Assembly: GCA_028289425.1 (NCBI GenBank)
Contig: JANQPL010000011.1
Coordinates: 186,001 to 250,000 of the forward strand
Direction: 5' to 3'
Length of the DNA: 64,000 nt
Source of the DNA: Alphaproteobacteria bacterium
GTDB taxonomy: Bacteria > Pseudomonadota > Alphaproteobacteria > JANQMY01
Shown here piece by piece: positions 14,806-23,553 of this stretch. Within the stretch, counting starts at the first letter, position 1; each line of letters starts with the position of its first letter. The notes beneath the pieces are model-generated. The model was not told where the DNA came from. It ran no database searches and saw nothing but the letters and a program-made list of their open reading frames with translations. Position numbers and translations under genes: made by a program.

Positions 14806-16266
14806 TCAGTTGCCGATAATGTTCACGTTGCGGGTGACTGGTAGATTTTCTGCTTTCACGTTAAGTCCGATTAGGTAGTCAACGATGGCGAGCGCTGTGG
14901 ATGACGAGTGGCTTCCGTGAGCGGGAACCACGTATTGTTGGTCTTCATACTTCGTTGAAACAAATGGGAGGTTCTGAATCCCGACATCCGTAACTTCGGC
15001 CACAAATATCGCTCCTCCGCCAGATTTAGAACAGAGACTATAGTGTTTTGGCCAAAGGTCGTTGGAGTTCTGTGGCGAACGGCAGATCGTCTGTTCTTTT
15101 TGTTTATCTTGTCGCGCATCTAAGAGTTCACCCAAATAGTAAAGAACTCCCTGAGTTGAACGAAGCTCAAACCTAGCAATCTCTTGCGGCTCCGACTCAT
15201 CTAGAGAAACCCGAATGCCAACTTTGTTTGCCAATGATTTGCACCCTGGGAGGTCACTCGGACAATCGAGTTTTGCAGATCTCTCGCCAATACTTCTTTG
15301 CAAAAGCACTATTCGGTCGCCCCCTTTGCCTAACACGAGCACACCCTTTTCCGGTGAACACAATTCACTTGGGCTTTCCGCACTAGGCGGACATTTTCTT
15401 TCGTTTAACCGGACACTAAGCTTCTCTTTAGTCGCGCTGGCAATGCTCTTGATCAACGCGGCATCGGAAGTGGTGAATAGCGGACCAATTTGATTAAAAC
15501 TTGGCGTCGCCTGGATTTCGGGATCTATTTTTTCTAGAACTCGCAGAAATCCACATATCTCTCTCCATGCAATTCTGCGTTGCTTCAAGGTTAGGGTAGA
15601 TGTGTTCTCAGTTGTTCTAGGCTCAGAAACGGCCGCCGATTGATAGACCTCATCGCAGCTTGAGAGTTTAAACTCCCGATAAAAATTTGGATTGTTTCGA
15701 AGAACAGCATAGCATTCGTTTGCGCTCTCACATCTACAGCTCTCATCGTCGGTGGCTTGGCCATCATCGGCGTTTGTGAAGGTGCAAACTGCGACTTCGT
15801 CAACCTTTATTTCGATACGATCGAAGAGAAGATTGAAAAGCAAGGGCTCTTTCCATCCTTGGGAAATGAAGTAACGCAGCGTTGTTGCCGGTATTGCCGT
15901 CAGTATTCCATTCATGAAAGCTTGATCGCGGTTTTGATTGGCCAGCGTGAAACTGGGGTTCTTACTAACAGTTAGCGTAGGACTAATTGACCGGCCTCCC
16001 GCGGTCTCTGGACCGAGAGAAAACATCGAGTTGCTCCCAACACTGACCGTAAGAGATCCCTGGACTTGGCTTAGCGTTGTGAATTTCATCGGCCGGTTCT
16101 TCGACCCGCGAATGATGTTCAGCAATATCTCTTCATTGCTGTACCGCTCGTACGCCTTGTTGAACTGAATCGCGTCATGGGAAACGACGCGGCCATAGCT
16201 CACGCAGCCGCCCAGCAAAAGAGACAGACCGACAACAACGTATACGGAACATTTGCTAAAGAACAT
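14806..16266 (-). CDS. Lipoprotein of unknown function, AT-richer than its surroundings
   Basis: The 486-residue protein has a lipoprotein signal with lipobox LGGC (Cys21). It is followed by a region with NEEILLNIIRGSKNRPMKF near residue 45 and TTLSQVQGSLTVSVGSN; I have a vague memory of similar segments in other proteobacterial hypothetical lipoproteins. The middle contains a Cys-rich loop (DDESCRCESANECY). The gene is visibly AT-richer than the surrounding 60-plus percent GC DNA and uses codons such as ata, aga and tta more freely, a sign of recent acquisition. It is convergent with the SDR gene, with only 4 nt between stops. Periplasmic or outer-membrane location is inferred from the lipobox; function unknown. 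Confidence 0.7.
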   Translation of the reverse strand: MFFSKCSVYVVVGLSLLLGGCVSYGRVVSHDAIQFNKAYERYSNEEILLNIIRGSKNRPMKFTTLSQVQGSLTVSVGSNSMFSLGPETAGGRSISPTLTVSKNPSFTLANQNRDQAFMNGILTAIPATTLRYFISQGWKEPLLFNLLFDRIEIKVDEVAVCTFTNADDGQATDDESCRCESANECYAVLRNNPNFYREFKLSSCDEVYQSAAVSEPRTTENTSTLTLKQRRIAWREICGFLRVLEKIDPEIQATPSFNQIGPLFTTSDAALIKSIASATKEKLSVRLNERKCPPSAESPSELCSPEKGVLVLGKGGDRIVLLQRSIGERSAKLDCPSDLPGCKSLANKVGIRVSLDESEPQEIARFELRSTQGVLYYLGELLDARQDKQKEQTICRSPQNSNDLWPKHYSLCSKSGGGAIFVAEVTDVGIQNLPFVSTKYEDQQYVVPAHGSHSSSTALAIVDYLIGLNVKAENLPVTRNVNIIGN

Positions 16267-16446
16267 GGCACCCCCCTGTCGCGGGGCGGCCCCGCGATCC
16301 CCTTAATCGCGAAATTACGCCAACTTGCCCGTCTAGGTTGCCTCATAAGCGCCGCCGCCAGGTATGAAACCGCTCACAGGGTTGGGTGTTGTGGCGGGGC
16401 GAAATTTCCGTCATAAAGGCCGGCTTCATTTACCTAAGGTGCCCCG

Positions 16447-17466
16447 ATGACCCGACCGAAAGCAGCGTCCGATGCCTTCATCAAAGCCATGCCCAAAGTG
16501 GAACTGCATGTGCATTTGGAAGGCAGCATTCGGCCCGCCACCCTGTTGGAGCTGGCGCGGCGCAATAAGGAGCCGCTGCCGGCGGACACGATCGAGGGGC
16601 TGGAGCAGTGGTACACCTTCACCGACTTCCCCCATTTTGCCGAGATCTACCAGACGCTCTCCCGCTGCATCAAAACCGCCGACGACATCGAACTCATCGC
16701 CCATGATTTCCTGCAGGGCCAGGCAGACCAAAACGTGCTGCACAGCGAGGTGACCTATACGGCCCATACCATTTGGAAGAACACCCAAATCCCCTTCGAG
16801 AAACAGCTCGCGGCGCTGAACAAGGCCCGCGCGTGGGGGGAAAAAGAGCTGGGGGTTTCCATGGGCCTCATCATCGACATTCCGCGGGACTGGGCAGACG
16901 ACAAAGACGCGGTGATGATCGGCGAATGGGTGGTGGACCATCACGGCAATGGCGTCATCGCCCTGGGCCTGGCGGGCTATGAGGTGGGCTATCCGCCGGA
17001 AGACTTCGCGGTGCCGTTCGATCATGCCGCCAAGAACAATGTGCCCGCCGTGGTGCATGCGGGCGAAACCATGGGGCCCGACAGCATTTGGGGGGCGATC
17101 GACCGGCTGCAATCGGTGCGCATCGGCCATGGGGTGCGCTGCCTGGAAGACCCAAAATTGGTGGAAACCTTGCGGGAGCGTCAGATCCCCCTGGAAGTCT
17201 GCCCCACCAGCAATGTGTGCCTGGGCGTGGTGGACCGCTTGGCCGATCATCCCCTGCCCGCGCTGGTCGATGAAATGCTCTATGTCACCATCAACACCGA
17301 CGATCCACCCATGTTCGGCACCACGCTTAATGACGAACTGATCAAAGTGTCCGATACGTTTGGCTTTGGCGAAGATGAGCTGCAGCACTTTATGAGCCAG
17401 GCGGCCCGTGCGAGCCTGTTGCCCAAGGCGGACCGCAAAGCGCTCGAAAACCGCATCGCCGCCTGA
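16447..17466 (+). CDS. add: Adenosine deaminase family protein
   Basis: The 339-residue protein carries the full amidohydrolase set: the Zn-binding HVHLEGS near residue 21, HAGE near 201 (third Zn His plus catalytic Glu), RIGHG near 224, CPTSN near 256 and NTDDP near 284. Length and motifs fit adenosine deaminase or adenine deaminase of the same superfamily; only a substrate test would separate them. The enzyme hydrolyses the 6-amino group of adenosine to inosine in purine salvage. The ATG is followed closely downstream by an MBL-fold hydrolase gene (14 nt), probably in the same transcript. Confidence 0.88.
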   Translation: MTRPKAASDAFIKAMPKVELHVHLEGSIRPATLLELARRNKEPLPADTIEGLEQWYTFTDFPHFAEIYQTLSRCIKTADDIELIAHDFLQGQADQNVLHSEVTYTAHTIWKNTQIPFEKQLAALNKARAWGEKELGVSMGLIIDIPRDWADDKDAVMIGEWVVDHHGNGVIALGLAGYEVGYPPEDFAVPFDHAAKNNVPAVVHAGETMGPDSIWGAIDRLQSVRIGHGVRCLEDPKLVETLRERQIPLEVCPTSNVCLGVVDRLADHPLPALVDEMLYVTINTDDPPMFGTTLNDELIKVSDTFGFGEDELQHFMSQAARASLLPKADRKALENRIAA

Positions 17467-17479
17467 GGGAACAGGGCCC

Positions 17480-18262
17480 ATGCCTGGTCTGAAGATCGCC
17501 GATCGTTGGTTTGAACGCCGGACATTGTCGGGCGACATCACCCTGCTGACCGAACCCCATGTGCACCCGCTGATCCGCTGCAACATTTGGCATGTACGCG
17601 GGCGTGACAATGACCTGCTGGTGGATACGGGCATCGGGCTGGGGTCATTAAAGGCGGAGATCGAGGATTTGGTGGACAAGCCGCTCGCCGCCGTGGCCAC
17701 CCATATCCACTACGATCATGTGGGCTGCCTGCATGAATTCGATGACCGCATCATGCATCGCATCGAAGCGCCGCGCATGGCAGCTTATGACGAGTTCGCG
17801 CCGCTCACGACGGACGCGTTCCCGCCCGAGATCCTGGAAGGCATTGTCGCCGCCGGCTACGACCGCCCGCAGGATGGGCTGTTGATCGACGCGGTCCATG
17901 AGACCGGCTTTGACCTGGACGACTATGCGATCGTTTCAACATCCGTGACCCGCACCGTGGACGACGGCGATGTGATCGACCTTGGCGACCGCCGTTTTGA
18001 AGTCATGCATTTGCCGGGGCATTCGCCCGGCAGCATGGGATTGTGGGAAGCGGCCTCGGGCACCCTGTTTTCGGGGGATGCGATCTATGACGGCCCCTTG
18101 CTGGACGATCTGCCGGACAGCGATATCGCGGACTATATCGCTACCATGAAGCGGCTGAAGGAGCTGCCGGTGGACGTGGTGCATGGGGGTCATGAACCAA
18201 GTTTTGGGCGCAGCCGGCTTGTCGAAATTGCGGACACGTATCTCGCCGCGCGCGATACGTAG
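17480..18262 (+). CDS. MBL-fold metallo-hydrolase
   Basis: The 260-residue product contains the metallo-beta-lactamase-fold motif HxHxDH as HIHYDH near residue 75. The later ligands are seen in LPGHSPGS near residue 178 and FSGDAIYD near 198, followed by VVHGGHEPSF. The family hydrolyses thioesters, lactones, phosphodiesters and others using a dinuclear metal site. The ATG at 17480 lies 14 nt after the deaminase stop and after gaggga, so it is preferred to an in-frame upstream start inside the deaminase gene. Substrate not predictable. Confidence 0.85.
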   Translation: MPGLKIADRWFERRTLSGDITLLTEPHVHPLIRCNIWHVRGRDNDLLVDTGIGLGSLKAEIEDLVDKPLAAVATHIHYDHVGCLHEFDDRIMHRIEAPRMAAYDEFAPLTTDAFPPEILEGIVAAGYDRPQDGLLIDAVHETGFDLDDYAIVSTSVTRTVDDGDVIDLGDRRFEVMHLPGHSPGSMGLWEAASGTLFSGDAIYDGPLLDDLPDSDIADYIATMKRLKELPVDVVHGGHEPSFGRSRLVEIADTYLAARDT

Positions 18263-18274
18263 GCAACGTGTCGG

Positions 18275-19540
18275 CTAAGGGACGATTGGCTGCAACACAC
18301 CCTCTCCGGATGCCGCCTCAGGCCCCACCGCGCGCGCCAATTGGCGCAGGGCATGTGCCACCTTGTTGCACTGGGTGGTGTTTGCGCAGGGGATGCGTAT
18401 GTTTGGCCGTTGCGCGGTGTCCCCCAAACCGTTCATGACCGTCATGATGGTGCCCCTTTTGTTTTCGGGCACGACCATTTCGGCGCAATAGGCTTTGCCG
18501 GCCGCGCAAGCTGCAACAACCCAGAACCCCGTCTCGCCGTTCCAGTTTTTCGACTGAGTGATGGCCACGCGTTCGATGTCGAGCCGGCCCAAATTGATGT
18601 GGATGTCGTAGTCCACGAGCAAGCTGTCCAAACGGCAGTTGGAAAGCTCGGGCTGTTCCGGGTTGATCAGGGACAGGCATGCTTTGCGTTGCACCACCAA
18701 ATGGTTCTCTTGGTCGAGATAAGCGCCGACGCCGCGCAGCAATCGAAGGGCGCCGTTTCCGCCCGCCGCCACGGCCAATTCGGCATCCTTGGTGGCAGAC
18801 GACAATTGCGCCAGTGGCGTCGCCAAGCCGGCGGGTGGGGAGGGGTTGATCCCGCCATGGGGCCTGTCCTCGCTCGACGGCGGCGGAGCGGGTGTCCGTT
18901 GGGCGGTGTTTTTTGGGTTTGCGGCGCTCCACGCCAGGGCCTGAAGGTTCTTCAGGATCTCGGTGCAGGTTTGAAAGCCGCTACAGGTCATCAACCAGGT
19001 CATGGGGTGATTGCGCAGGTCACCGAGCTGATTCTCGACGCACTGTTTGCCTGCTTTGCAGGCAAACGAAACAACGGGCTGTGTGCCGGGCTGGTCGCGA
19101 AATGTCATCCCATTGCCGTCCAGATCCGCCAAGGTGATGAGCGTTCGGCCGGTCGCCCCATTCTTCGCATCACAACCGGCCCCTTTGCAGAACCTGTTGT
19201 GAATGACCAAGGTCTCGGAACTCACCAGTTCGGCGCCCAGCTGGGTGATCGTGAGTGTTGCGCGTCCGTCTCCAATCGAAAAGCTCTCGCCGGCGAATTG
19301 TTCCCCAAGTCGGTGTGCGATCCCCTGGTGGATCTGCACGTCCACATCCGATCGATTGGGAAAGGGATCTTCGTCCGTATTGGCGACAACTGAGGTGTCG
19401 CCGCGGGGTGGATCAGGCGCCTGGGATGTGTCATCGCCGCATCCCGCAAGCACCGACAAGACGGCGGCAACACTGAAGCATTTCATCGCTCGGCGGAAAT
19501 CCATCGCTTTCTTTGCCCCTAAATCATGATTCTCGGCCAT
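18275..19540 (-). CDS. Lipoprotein of unknown function
   Basis: The translation has a lipoprotein signal with lipobox LAGC after the hydrophobic run FSVAAVLSVLAG. Two starts are possible: the ATG at 19540 or the ATG at 19504 (MDFRRAMKCF), and the latter gives a more normal signal length. The mature part of about 390 residues is Pro/Asp-rich at first and then holds at least ten Cys, many in short spacing such as FCKGAGCDAK and CKAGKQC, suggesting disulfides and a periplasmic site. A repeated half-motif of the kind CxTQCNK/CxGFQTC may reflect internal duplication. It is convergent with the MBL hydrolase and divergent from pyrophosphatase. No family recognised. Confidence 0.65.
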   Translation of the reverse strand: MAENHDLGAKKAMDFRRAMKCFSVAAVLSVLAGCGDDTSQAPDPPRGDTSVVANTDEDPFPNRSDVDVQIHQGIAHRLGEQFAGESFSIGDGRATLTITQLGAELVSSETLVIHNRFCKGAGCDAKNGATGRTLITLADLDGNGMTFRDQPGTQPVVSFACKAGKQCVENQLGDLRNHPMTWLMTCSGFQTCTEILKNLQALAWSAANPKNTAQRTPAPPPSSEDRPHGGINPSPPAGLATPLAQLSSATKDAELAVAAGGNGALRLLRGVGAYLDQENHLVVQRKACLSLINPEQPELSNCRLDSLLVDYDIHINLGRLDIERVAITQSKNWNGETGFWVVAACAAGKAYCAEMVVPENKRGTIMTVMNGLGDTAQRPNIRIPCANTTQCNKVAHALRQLARAVGPEAASGEGVLQPIVP

Positions 19541-19621
19541 ATCACCTTACAGCCGTTCGCTTCCGTGAACAGATCGCGTATAGGTCAATGCCTCGAGCGT
19601 TTCAGCAAAGGAACACCCTCT

Positions 19622-20137
19622 ATGGACATTTCCAAGATCCCGGTCGGGGTGAACCCACCCGACGACATCAACGTGATCATCGAAATCCCCATGGGCGGTC
19701 TGCCCGTGAAGTATGAGGTGGACAAGGACTCAGGCGCCATGTTCGTCGACCGGTTCCTGCATACGGCCATGCAATACCCGTCCAATTACGGCTTCGTGCC
19801 CCATACCAAGGCGGCCGACGGCGATGCGCTGGACGTGATGGTGCTGAGCCGCACGGCGGTGATGCCGGGCGCGGTTATCCGGTCTCGGCCCGTGGGGGTG
19901 CTGCTGATGGAGGACGAAGCCGGCGGTGACGAAAAGATTCTCGCCGTGCCGGTGCAGACCCTGCACCCCTATTACGGAAACATTGCTTCGGTGAATGATT
20001 TGCGGCCCATCTTGCGCGATCAGATCGCCCACTTCTTCGAGCACTATAAGGATCTGGAACCGGGCAAATGGGTCAAGGTTCAAGGCTGGGGCGATGTGGA
20101 CGAGGCGCGCAAGATTATCTCGGAGTCAATCGTGTAG
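19622..20137 (+). CDS. ppa: Inorganic pyrophosphatase (family I)
   Basis: The 171-residue protein matches family I soluble pyrophosphatase: IEIPMGGLPVKYEVDK near the start, YPSNYGFVP near residue 55, and the metal-binding signature DGDALDVMV near residue 68 (commonly DGDPLDV). It hydrolyses pyrophosphate released by biosynthesis in the cytoplasm. The ATG at 19622 is preceded by aagga and begins at the family-typical position; a longer in-frame extension from 19526 has no homology-like sequence. A ttaaccat motif lies downstream at about 20173. Confidence 0.95.
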   Translation: MDISKIPVGVNPPDDINVIIEIPMGGLPVKYEVDKDSGAMFVDRFLHTAMQYPSNYGFVPHTKAADGDALDVMVLSRTAVMPGAVIRSRPVGVLLMEDEAGGDEKILAVPVQTLHPYYGNIASVNDLRPILRDQIAHFFEHYKDLEPGKWVKVQGWGDVDEARKIISESIV

Positions 20138-20190
20138 GCGCTAGATCATCACGCGATCAACCATTTCTCGTTAACCATAAACCGACCGGT

Positions 20191-20835
20191 CTAGTAGTTG
20201 GGAGGTCGTTCTAGAATTTCACTCGACAGAAGCTCAGAAAGCCAATGGCGAAAACCCTTTCGGGCATCTTCTTCCGACAGGCCGATAATTGGCGCGAGCA
20301 CTGGACCGGACAGTCCATCGCCGATGGCGGCAATCGCAGCCAGATAGACGGCGAACTGGGTGTGCAGCCGGGCTTCGGGCGATTCGGCCCCACCCGTCGA
20401 GGATTTGCTTTGGGCAAGCAGCGCTTCCACCACATCCTGCAGCAGCCGGTCGACAACGTCTTCCTGGCCCTCTCGGCGCTGGCCGGTCAAAGCAAGCCAG
20501 GCCATCAGACGGGCATGCCCCCGATCCGCCAGAACTTCGAAGACCTCCTGAAGAATGCTGTCGCTTTTCGACCCATCCACACTCTCGCTAGAAAGTCGTT
20601 CTAGTATATCGCTGAGGAGGCGCTGCATCATGTGGTCCGACAGCATGCGCTGCAATTCCGACGTGGAACCGAAATGATGGAGCAGTGTGGAATGGGCAAT
20701 GCCGGCGTCACGGGCCACATCGGCCACTTTCAGCCCGTCGGGCCCATGGGCCGCCAGGCGCTTTTGGGCGGTTTCTAAGATAAGGGCGCGGGCTTCTTCA
20801 GGTGTGCGGCGCTTTCGGCGGTCGGTCGTGGCCAA
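20191..20835 (-). CDS. TetR-family repressor of the COQ4-like gene
   Basis: The 214-residue protein has a TetR-type N-terminal helix-turn-helix (GLKVADVARDAGIAHSTLLHH, residues about 36-56) and a variable ligand-binding C-terminal half. It is transcribed away from the COQ4-like gene, with 112 nt between the starts. That gap holds three copies of TAT(C/T)(G/T)AC-N6-GTCGATA, which are very likely its operators. This suggests repression of the COQ4-like gene and autorepression, relieved by an unknown small ligand. Confidence 0.88.
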   Translation of the reverse strand: MATTDRRKRRTPEEARALILETAQKRLAAHGPDGLKVADVARDAGIAHSTLLHHFGSTSELQRMLSDHMMQRLLSDILERLSSESVDGSKSDSILQEVFEVLADRGHARLMAWLALTGQRREGQEDVVDRLLQDVVEALLAQSKSSTGGAESPEARLHTQFAVYLAAIAAIGDGLSGPVLAPIIGLSEEDARKGFRHWLSELLSSEILERPPNY

Positions 20836-20849
20836 GGGATAACTTTCTT

Positions 20850-20916
20850 TATCGACAGTTTAGTCGATAGTTATTGACAATTCTGTCGATAGTGCCTATC
20901 TACAGGGGCGTCGATA
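20850..20916 (+). promoter_or_regulatory. Three TetR operators over the COQ4-like promoter
   Basis: Operators: 20850-20869 (TATCGAC-N6-GTCGATA, perfect dyad), 20872-20891 (TATTGAC-N6-GTCGATA) and 20897-20916 (TATCTAC-N6-GTCGATA), start-to-start spacings 22 and 25. A sigma-70-like promoter, TTGACA (20874-20879), 17-nt spacer, TATCTA (20897-20902), runs through them. Operator 2 covers the -35 and operator 3 the -10, so binding would block RNA polymerase. Operator 1 lies toward the repressor gene start. Confidence 0.82.
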
Positions 20917-20947
20917 GTATACGGCCATCTCAGGGAACAGGACGACC

Positions 20948-21706
20948 ATGACTACAGACACACTCCCCCAACCTTCCTACAAGATTGAACCCCTAAAGGC
21001 CATTAAAGCGCTGCGCGCCCTGGTGCGCGAGCCGGAGGACACCTCACAGGTCTACACCATTATCGAAGCCCTCGCGGGAAAGTCCCATCTGCGCACGACG
21101 GAGCAGTTCAGCCGATCGGAGAAGGGCGCCGCAATGCTGGCGGAGCGCAATGAGCTGCTGGATACCCTCGTGGACCGCGAGGCGTTGTCGAAGCTGCCCG
21201 ACGGGTCCTTCGGCCGCGCCTATCTTGATTTCCTCATCCGAGAGAATATCAGCGCGGAAGGCCTGATCGATGCCGGCGAACATGTGCGGAATCCCGAAAA
21301 CCAAGCCACCGATGAAGCGTTTGTGGGCCGCCGCTTGCGGGAAATGCATGATCTTTGGCACGTGCTGACCGGCTATGGCCGGGACGGATTCGGCGAGTTG
21401 TGCGTTCTGTCGTTTTCGACCGCGCAAAACTGGAACCCCGGATTTGCGGCGATCATCGCTGTCGGCACGCTCAAGATCGCCCGAGACGCGTCGCTGATCA
21501 AAGTGATGTCGGCGGTGCGCGAAGCCTATCGCCACGGCAAGCAAGCGAAATGGCTTCTAGAACAAGATTTTGAGCACTTGCTGACCCTGCCGCTGCATGA
21601 AGTGCGCGCCAAGCTGAACATCAACGTGCCGCTGGTCTACAAATCGGCATACGACATCATCGAGGCCACCAGACCGGAAGCGCGCGGGGAATTGGCAGCG
21701 GCTTAG
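20948..21706 (+). CDS. COQ4-like ubiquinone biosynthesis accessory protein
   Basis: The 252-residue protein has the COQ4 signature RRLREMHDLWHVLTGYGRD (residues about 129-147) with the Zn-binding HDxxH and a following Glu in FGELCVLSF. Eukaryotic COQ4 organises the coenzyme Q biosynthetic complex; some bacterial homologues are found with lipid or terpenoid genes. Cytoplasmic, no signal peptide. It is controlled by the divergent TetR gene through three operators, which is unusual for a core quinone gene and suggests a conditional, perhaps ligand-induced role. Confidence 0.85.
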   Translation: MTTDTLPQPSYKIEPLKAIKALRALVREPEDTSQVYTIIEALAGKSHLRTTEQFSRSEKGAAMLAERNELLDTLVDREALSKLPDGSFGRAYLDFLIRENISAEGLIDAGEHVRNPENQATDEAFVGRRLREMHDLWHVLTGYGRDGFGELCVLSFSTAQNWNPGFAAIIAVGTLKIARDASLIKVMSAVREAYRHGKQAKWLLEQDFEHLLTLPLHEVRAKLNINVPLVYKSAYDIIEATRPEARGELAAA

Positions 21707-21738
21707 GCACTGTACCCTGTCCCGTATTGTTTCCATTG

Positions 21739-21853
21739 TCATCCCGGACGCAGCGCAGCACATAGTGGTGCGCTGCAGATCCGGGATCTCTTAAATTTCT
21801 TGGATCCCGTGTCTGCGGCGCAGCGTTTCACGCTGCACCGCGCACGGGACGAC
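21739..21853. repeat. Palindromic intergenic repeats downstream of the COQ4-like gene
   Basis: atcccgga (about 21741) pairs with tccgggat (about 21779) over an inner cagcgca/tgcgctg arm. A second unit (atcccgtgtctgcggcgcag to cacgggac) follows. They resemble common alphaproteobacterial intergenic repeats and may act as transcription end structures between the convergent genes. Confidence 0.55.
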
Positions 21854-21854
21854 A

Positions 21855-22640
21855 TCATGTGTGTCTCTCAATGAACGCGGCGACCGCCGCGTTGAACGCC
21901 TCGGCACCGTCAATATTGACGGCGTGGCCGGCGTCGATGTCGACCACTTCCAACGACGGCAGGACCTGTTCTGCAAAACGGCGATGGGGATCGAACCGGG
22001 TTTCCCTTGTGCCCACCACCAGCAAGGTGGGCACCTTGGTGTCGGCAAACCGATCCGCCTGAGAGCCGCCGGCCAATGTGTGCTCGAAGGTGAGCGCCAG
22101 GGACGCAACATTGATGAGTGCTGCTTCCTCGATCAGCTTTTCGCGGGCAATCGGATCCAGCCGCTTGGCATGCAGCGGATGGATCGGCATGTCTTCCACT
22201 TTCGCCTTGCCGGCCGCCAAGACCTTTCCCTGTTTGGCCGCCCCCTCCACCATGCGTTTTGCGTCGTCACCCCGGGACAAGGCGGACGCCGAATTGGTGA
22301 AGACCTGCCCCAGAATGCGGTCGGGGCGTTCCAGGGCATAGCGCAGAGTGAGGGTCGCACCGAAGGACTGGCCGCAAATGAACCATTGATCGGCACCGAT
22401 GGCCTCTCGAATGGCCTCGAAACCGGCAATGTATGCGCCCGGTGCATAAGCTTCAGGCTCCATCGGGGCCGGCGATTTCCCGTGGCCCAACAGATCCACG
22501 GTTATCGGACGCGCAACTTTCTTCAGAGGTTCCACATTGTAGATCCACTGGGCTGTGCTCGACAGCATGCCGTGGACCAGCAGCAAAGGCGGCCCGTTGC
22601 CGCCATGATCTTCCCAATGCAGCGTCGGCGGCATGGTCAC
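21855..22640 (-). CDS. Alpha/beta-hydrolase
   Basis: The 261-residue protein shows the oxyanion strand LLLVHGML near residue 20, the nucleophile elbow GQSFGAT near residue 90, an acidic residue after strand 7 (GTRETRFDPHRR) and a late HAVNIDG that supplies the catalytic His. It belongs to the esterase / epoxide hydrolase / C-C hydrolase superfamily. Its start codon overlaps the stop of the upstream SDR gene by 4 nt, so the two are translationally coupled and probably act in one pathway. Substrate unknown. Confidence 0.88.
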   Translation of the reverse strand: MTMPPTLHWEDHGGNGPPLLLVHGMLSSTAQWIYNVEPLKKVARPITVDLLGHGKSPAPMEPEAYAPGAYIAGFEAIREAIGADQWFICGQSFGATLTLRYALERPDRILGQVFTNSASALSRGDDAKRMVEGAAKQGKVLAAGKAKVEDMPIHPLHAKRLDPIAREKLIEEAALINVASLALTFEHTLAGGSQADRFADTKVPTLLVVGTRETRFDPHRRFAEQVLPSLEVVDIDAGHAVNIDGAEAFNAAVAAFIERHT

Positions 22641-23455
22641 GCCATCACACCGCCATCGATGACAAGCTCCGTTCCGGTCACATAGCGCGACTCATCCGAC
22701 GCCAAATAGACCACACCTTCGGCAATGTCGCGGGGCACCCCCTTTACCCCCAAGGGGGCGATGCGCTCGGCCATCGCATCCAGATCGATTTGGTTGGCCC
22801 CGTCGCGAAACCCCATCGACCGTCTGGCTAGGTCGTCGTCGGAGTCCCGCAACTGGGTGATGTCCCCATGCCAGATCGCCGTTTCGATGATGCCGGGATG
22901 GATCGAATTGACCCGCACCTTGTAGCCGGCCCGGCCGCATTCGACGGCCGCCGCTTTCGTGAACAGACGCACGCCCCCTTTAGAGGCGCAATAGCCCGTC
23001 AGGCCCGGCGCGCCCTGCAACCCGGCAACGGACGATATGTTGATGATCGAGCCGCCGCCCGTGTCGCGCATGGTGCGCACGGCCGCCCGCGTGCCCAGGA
23101 ACACCCCGTCCAGATTGACCGCGTTTTGCCGGCGCCAATCCTCCAGCGAGAACTCCACTATGGACCCGCCAATGGCAATGCCCGCATTGTTGACCATGAT
23201 CTTGAGCGGCCCAAAGGCATTTTCGGCGGTTTCGACGACCGCAAGCCAGCTTTCTTCTTCGGCGACGTCTTGATGGTGAAAAATCGCCTTCCCGCCATCC
23301 GAGTTGATTTGATCCGCCACGGCCTGACCCGCCGCGTCATTGATGTCGGTGAGCAGGACCGGCGCCCCTTGCTCGGCCAACGCAGCCGCCGCGCCGGCGC
23401 CAATGCCGGACGCCGCCCCCGTTACAATCGCTGTCTTTCCGTCAACGCGCCCCAT
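22637..23455 (-). CDS. Short-chain dehydrogenase/reductase (SDR)
   Basis: A classical SDR of 272 residues with TGAASGIG near residue 12, NNAG near 89, Ser in NISSVAG near 142 and YCASK (YxxxK) near 155. The C-terminus GTELVIDGGVMA is typical. The product likely oxidises or reduces a hydroxy/keto group with NAD(P). It is the first gene of a two-gene unit with an alpha/beta-hydrolase and divergent from an acyl-CoA synthetase gene, with 98 nt between. A CoA- or ester-based degradation module is inferred. Confidence 0.92.
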   Translation of the reverse strand: MGRVDGKTAIVTGAASGIGAGAAAALAEQGAPVLLTDINDAAGQAVADQINSDGGKAIFHHQDVAEEESWLAVVETAENAFGPLKIMVNNAGIAIGGSIVEFSLEDWRRQNAVNLDGVFLGTRAAVRTMRDTGGGSIINISSVAGLQGAPGLTGYCASKGGVRLFTKAAAVECGRAGYKVRVNSIHPGIIETAIWHGDITQLRDSDDDLARRSMGFRDGANQIDLDAMAERIAPLGVKGVPRDIAEGVVYLASDESRYVTGTELVIDGGVMA

Positions 23456-23553
23456 GCCATTCCTTCCTTCGCCAATAGAATTGTCCGATCTTTTCTACGT
23501 CGGAACCTTGAGGCACACTACTCCAGATAACAAAGCAACAAGAAGGGGAGATC

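Noticed and set aside
16426-17700. 424-codon minus-strand frame opposite adenosine deaminase
   Set aside because: Adenosine deaminase motifs are fully present on the plus strand; the other frame is antisense shadow.
18275-18932. Other long minus-strand frame inside the lipoprotein gene at 18318-18932
   Set aside because: His/Arg-rich shifted-frame product; the lipoprotein frame has a clear signal and lipobox.
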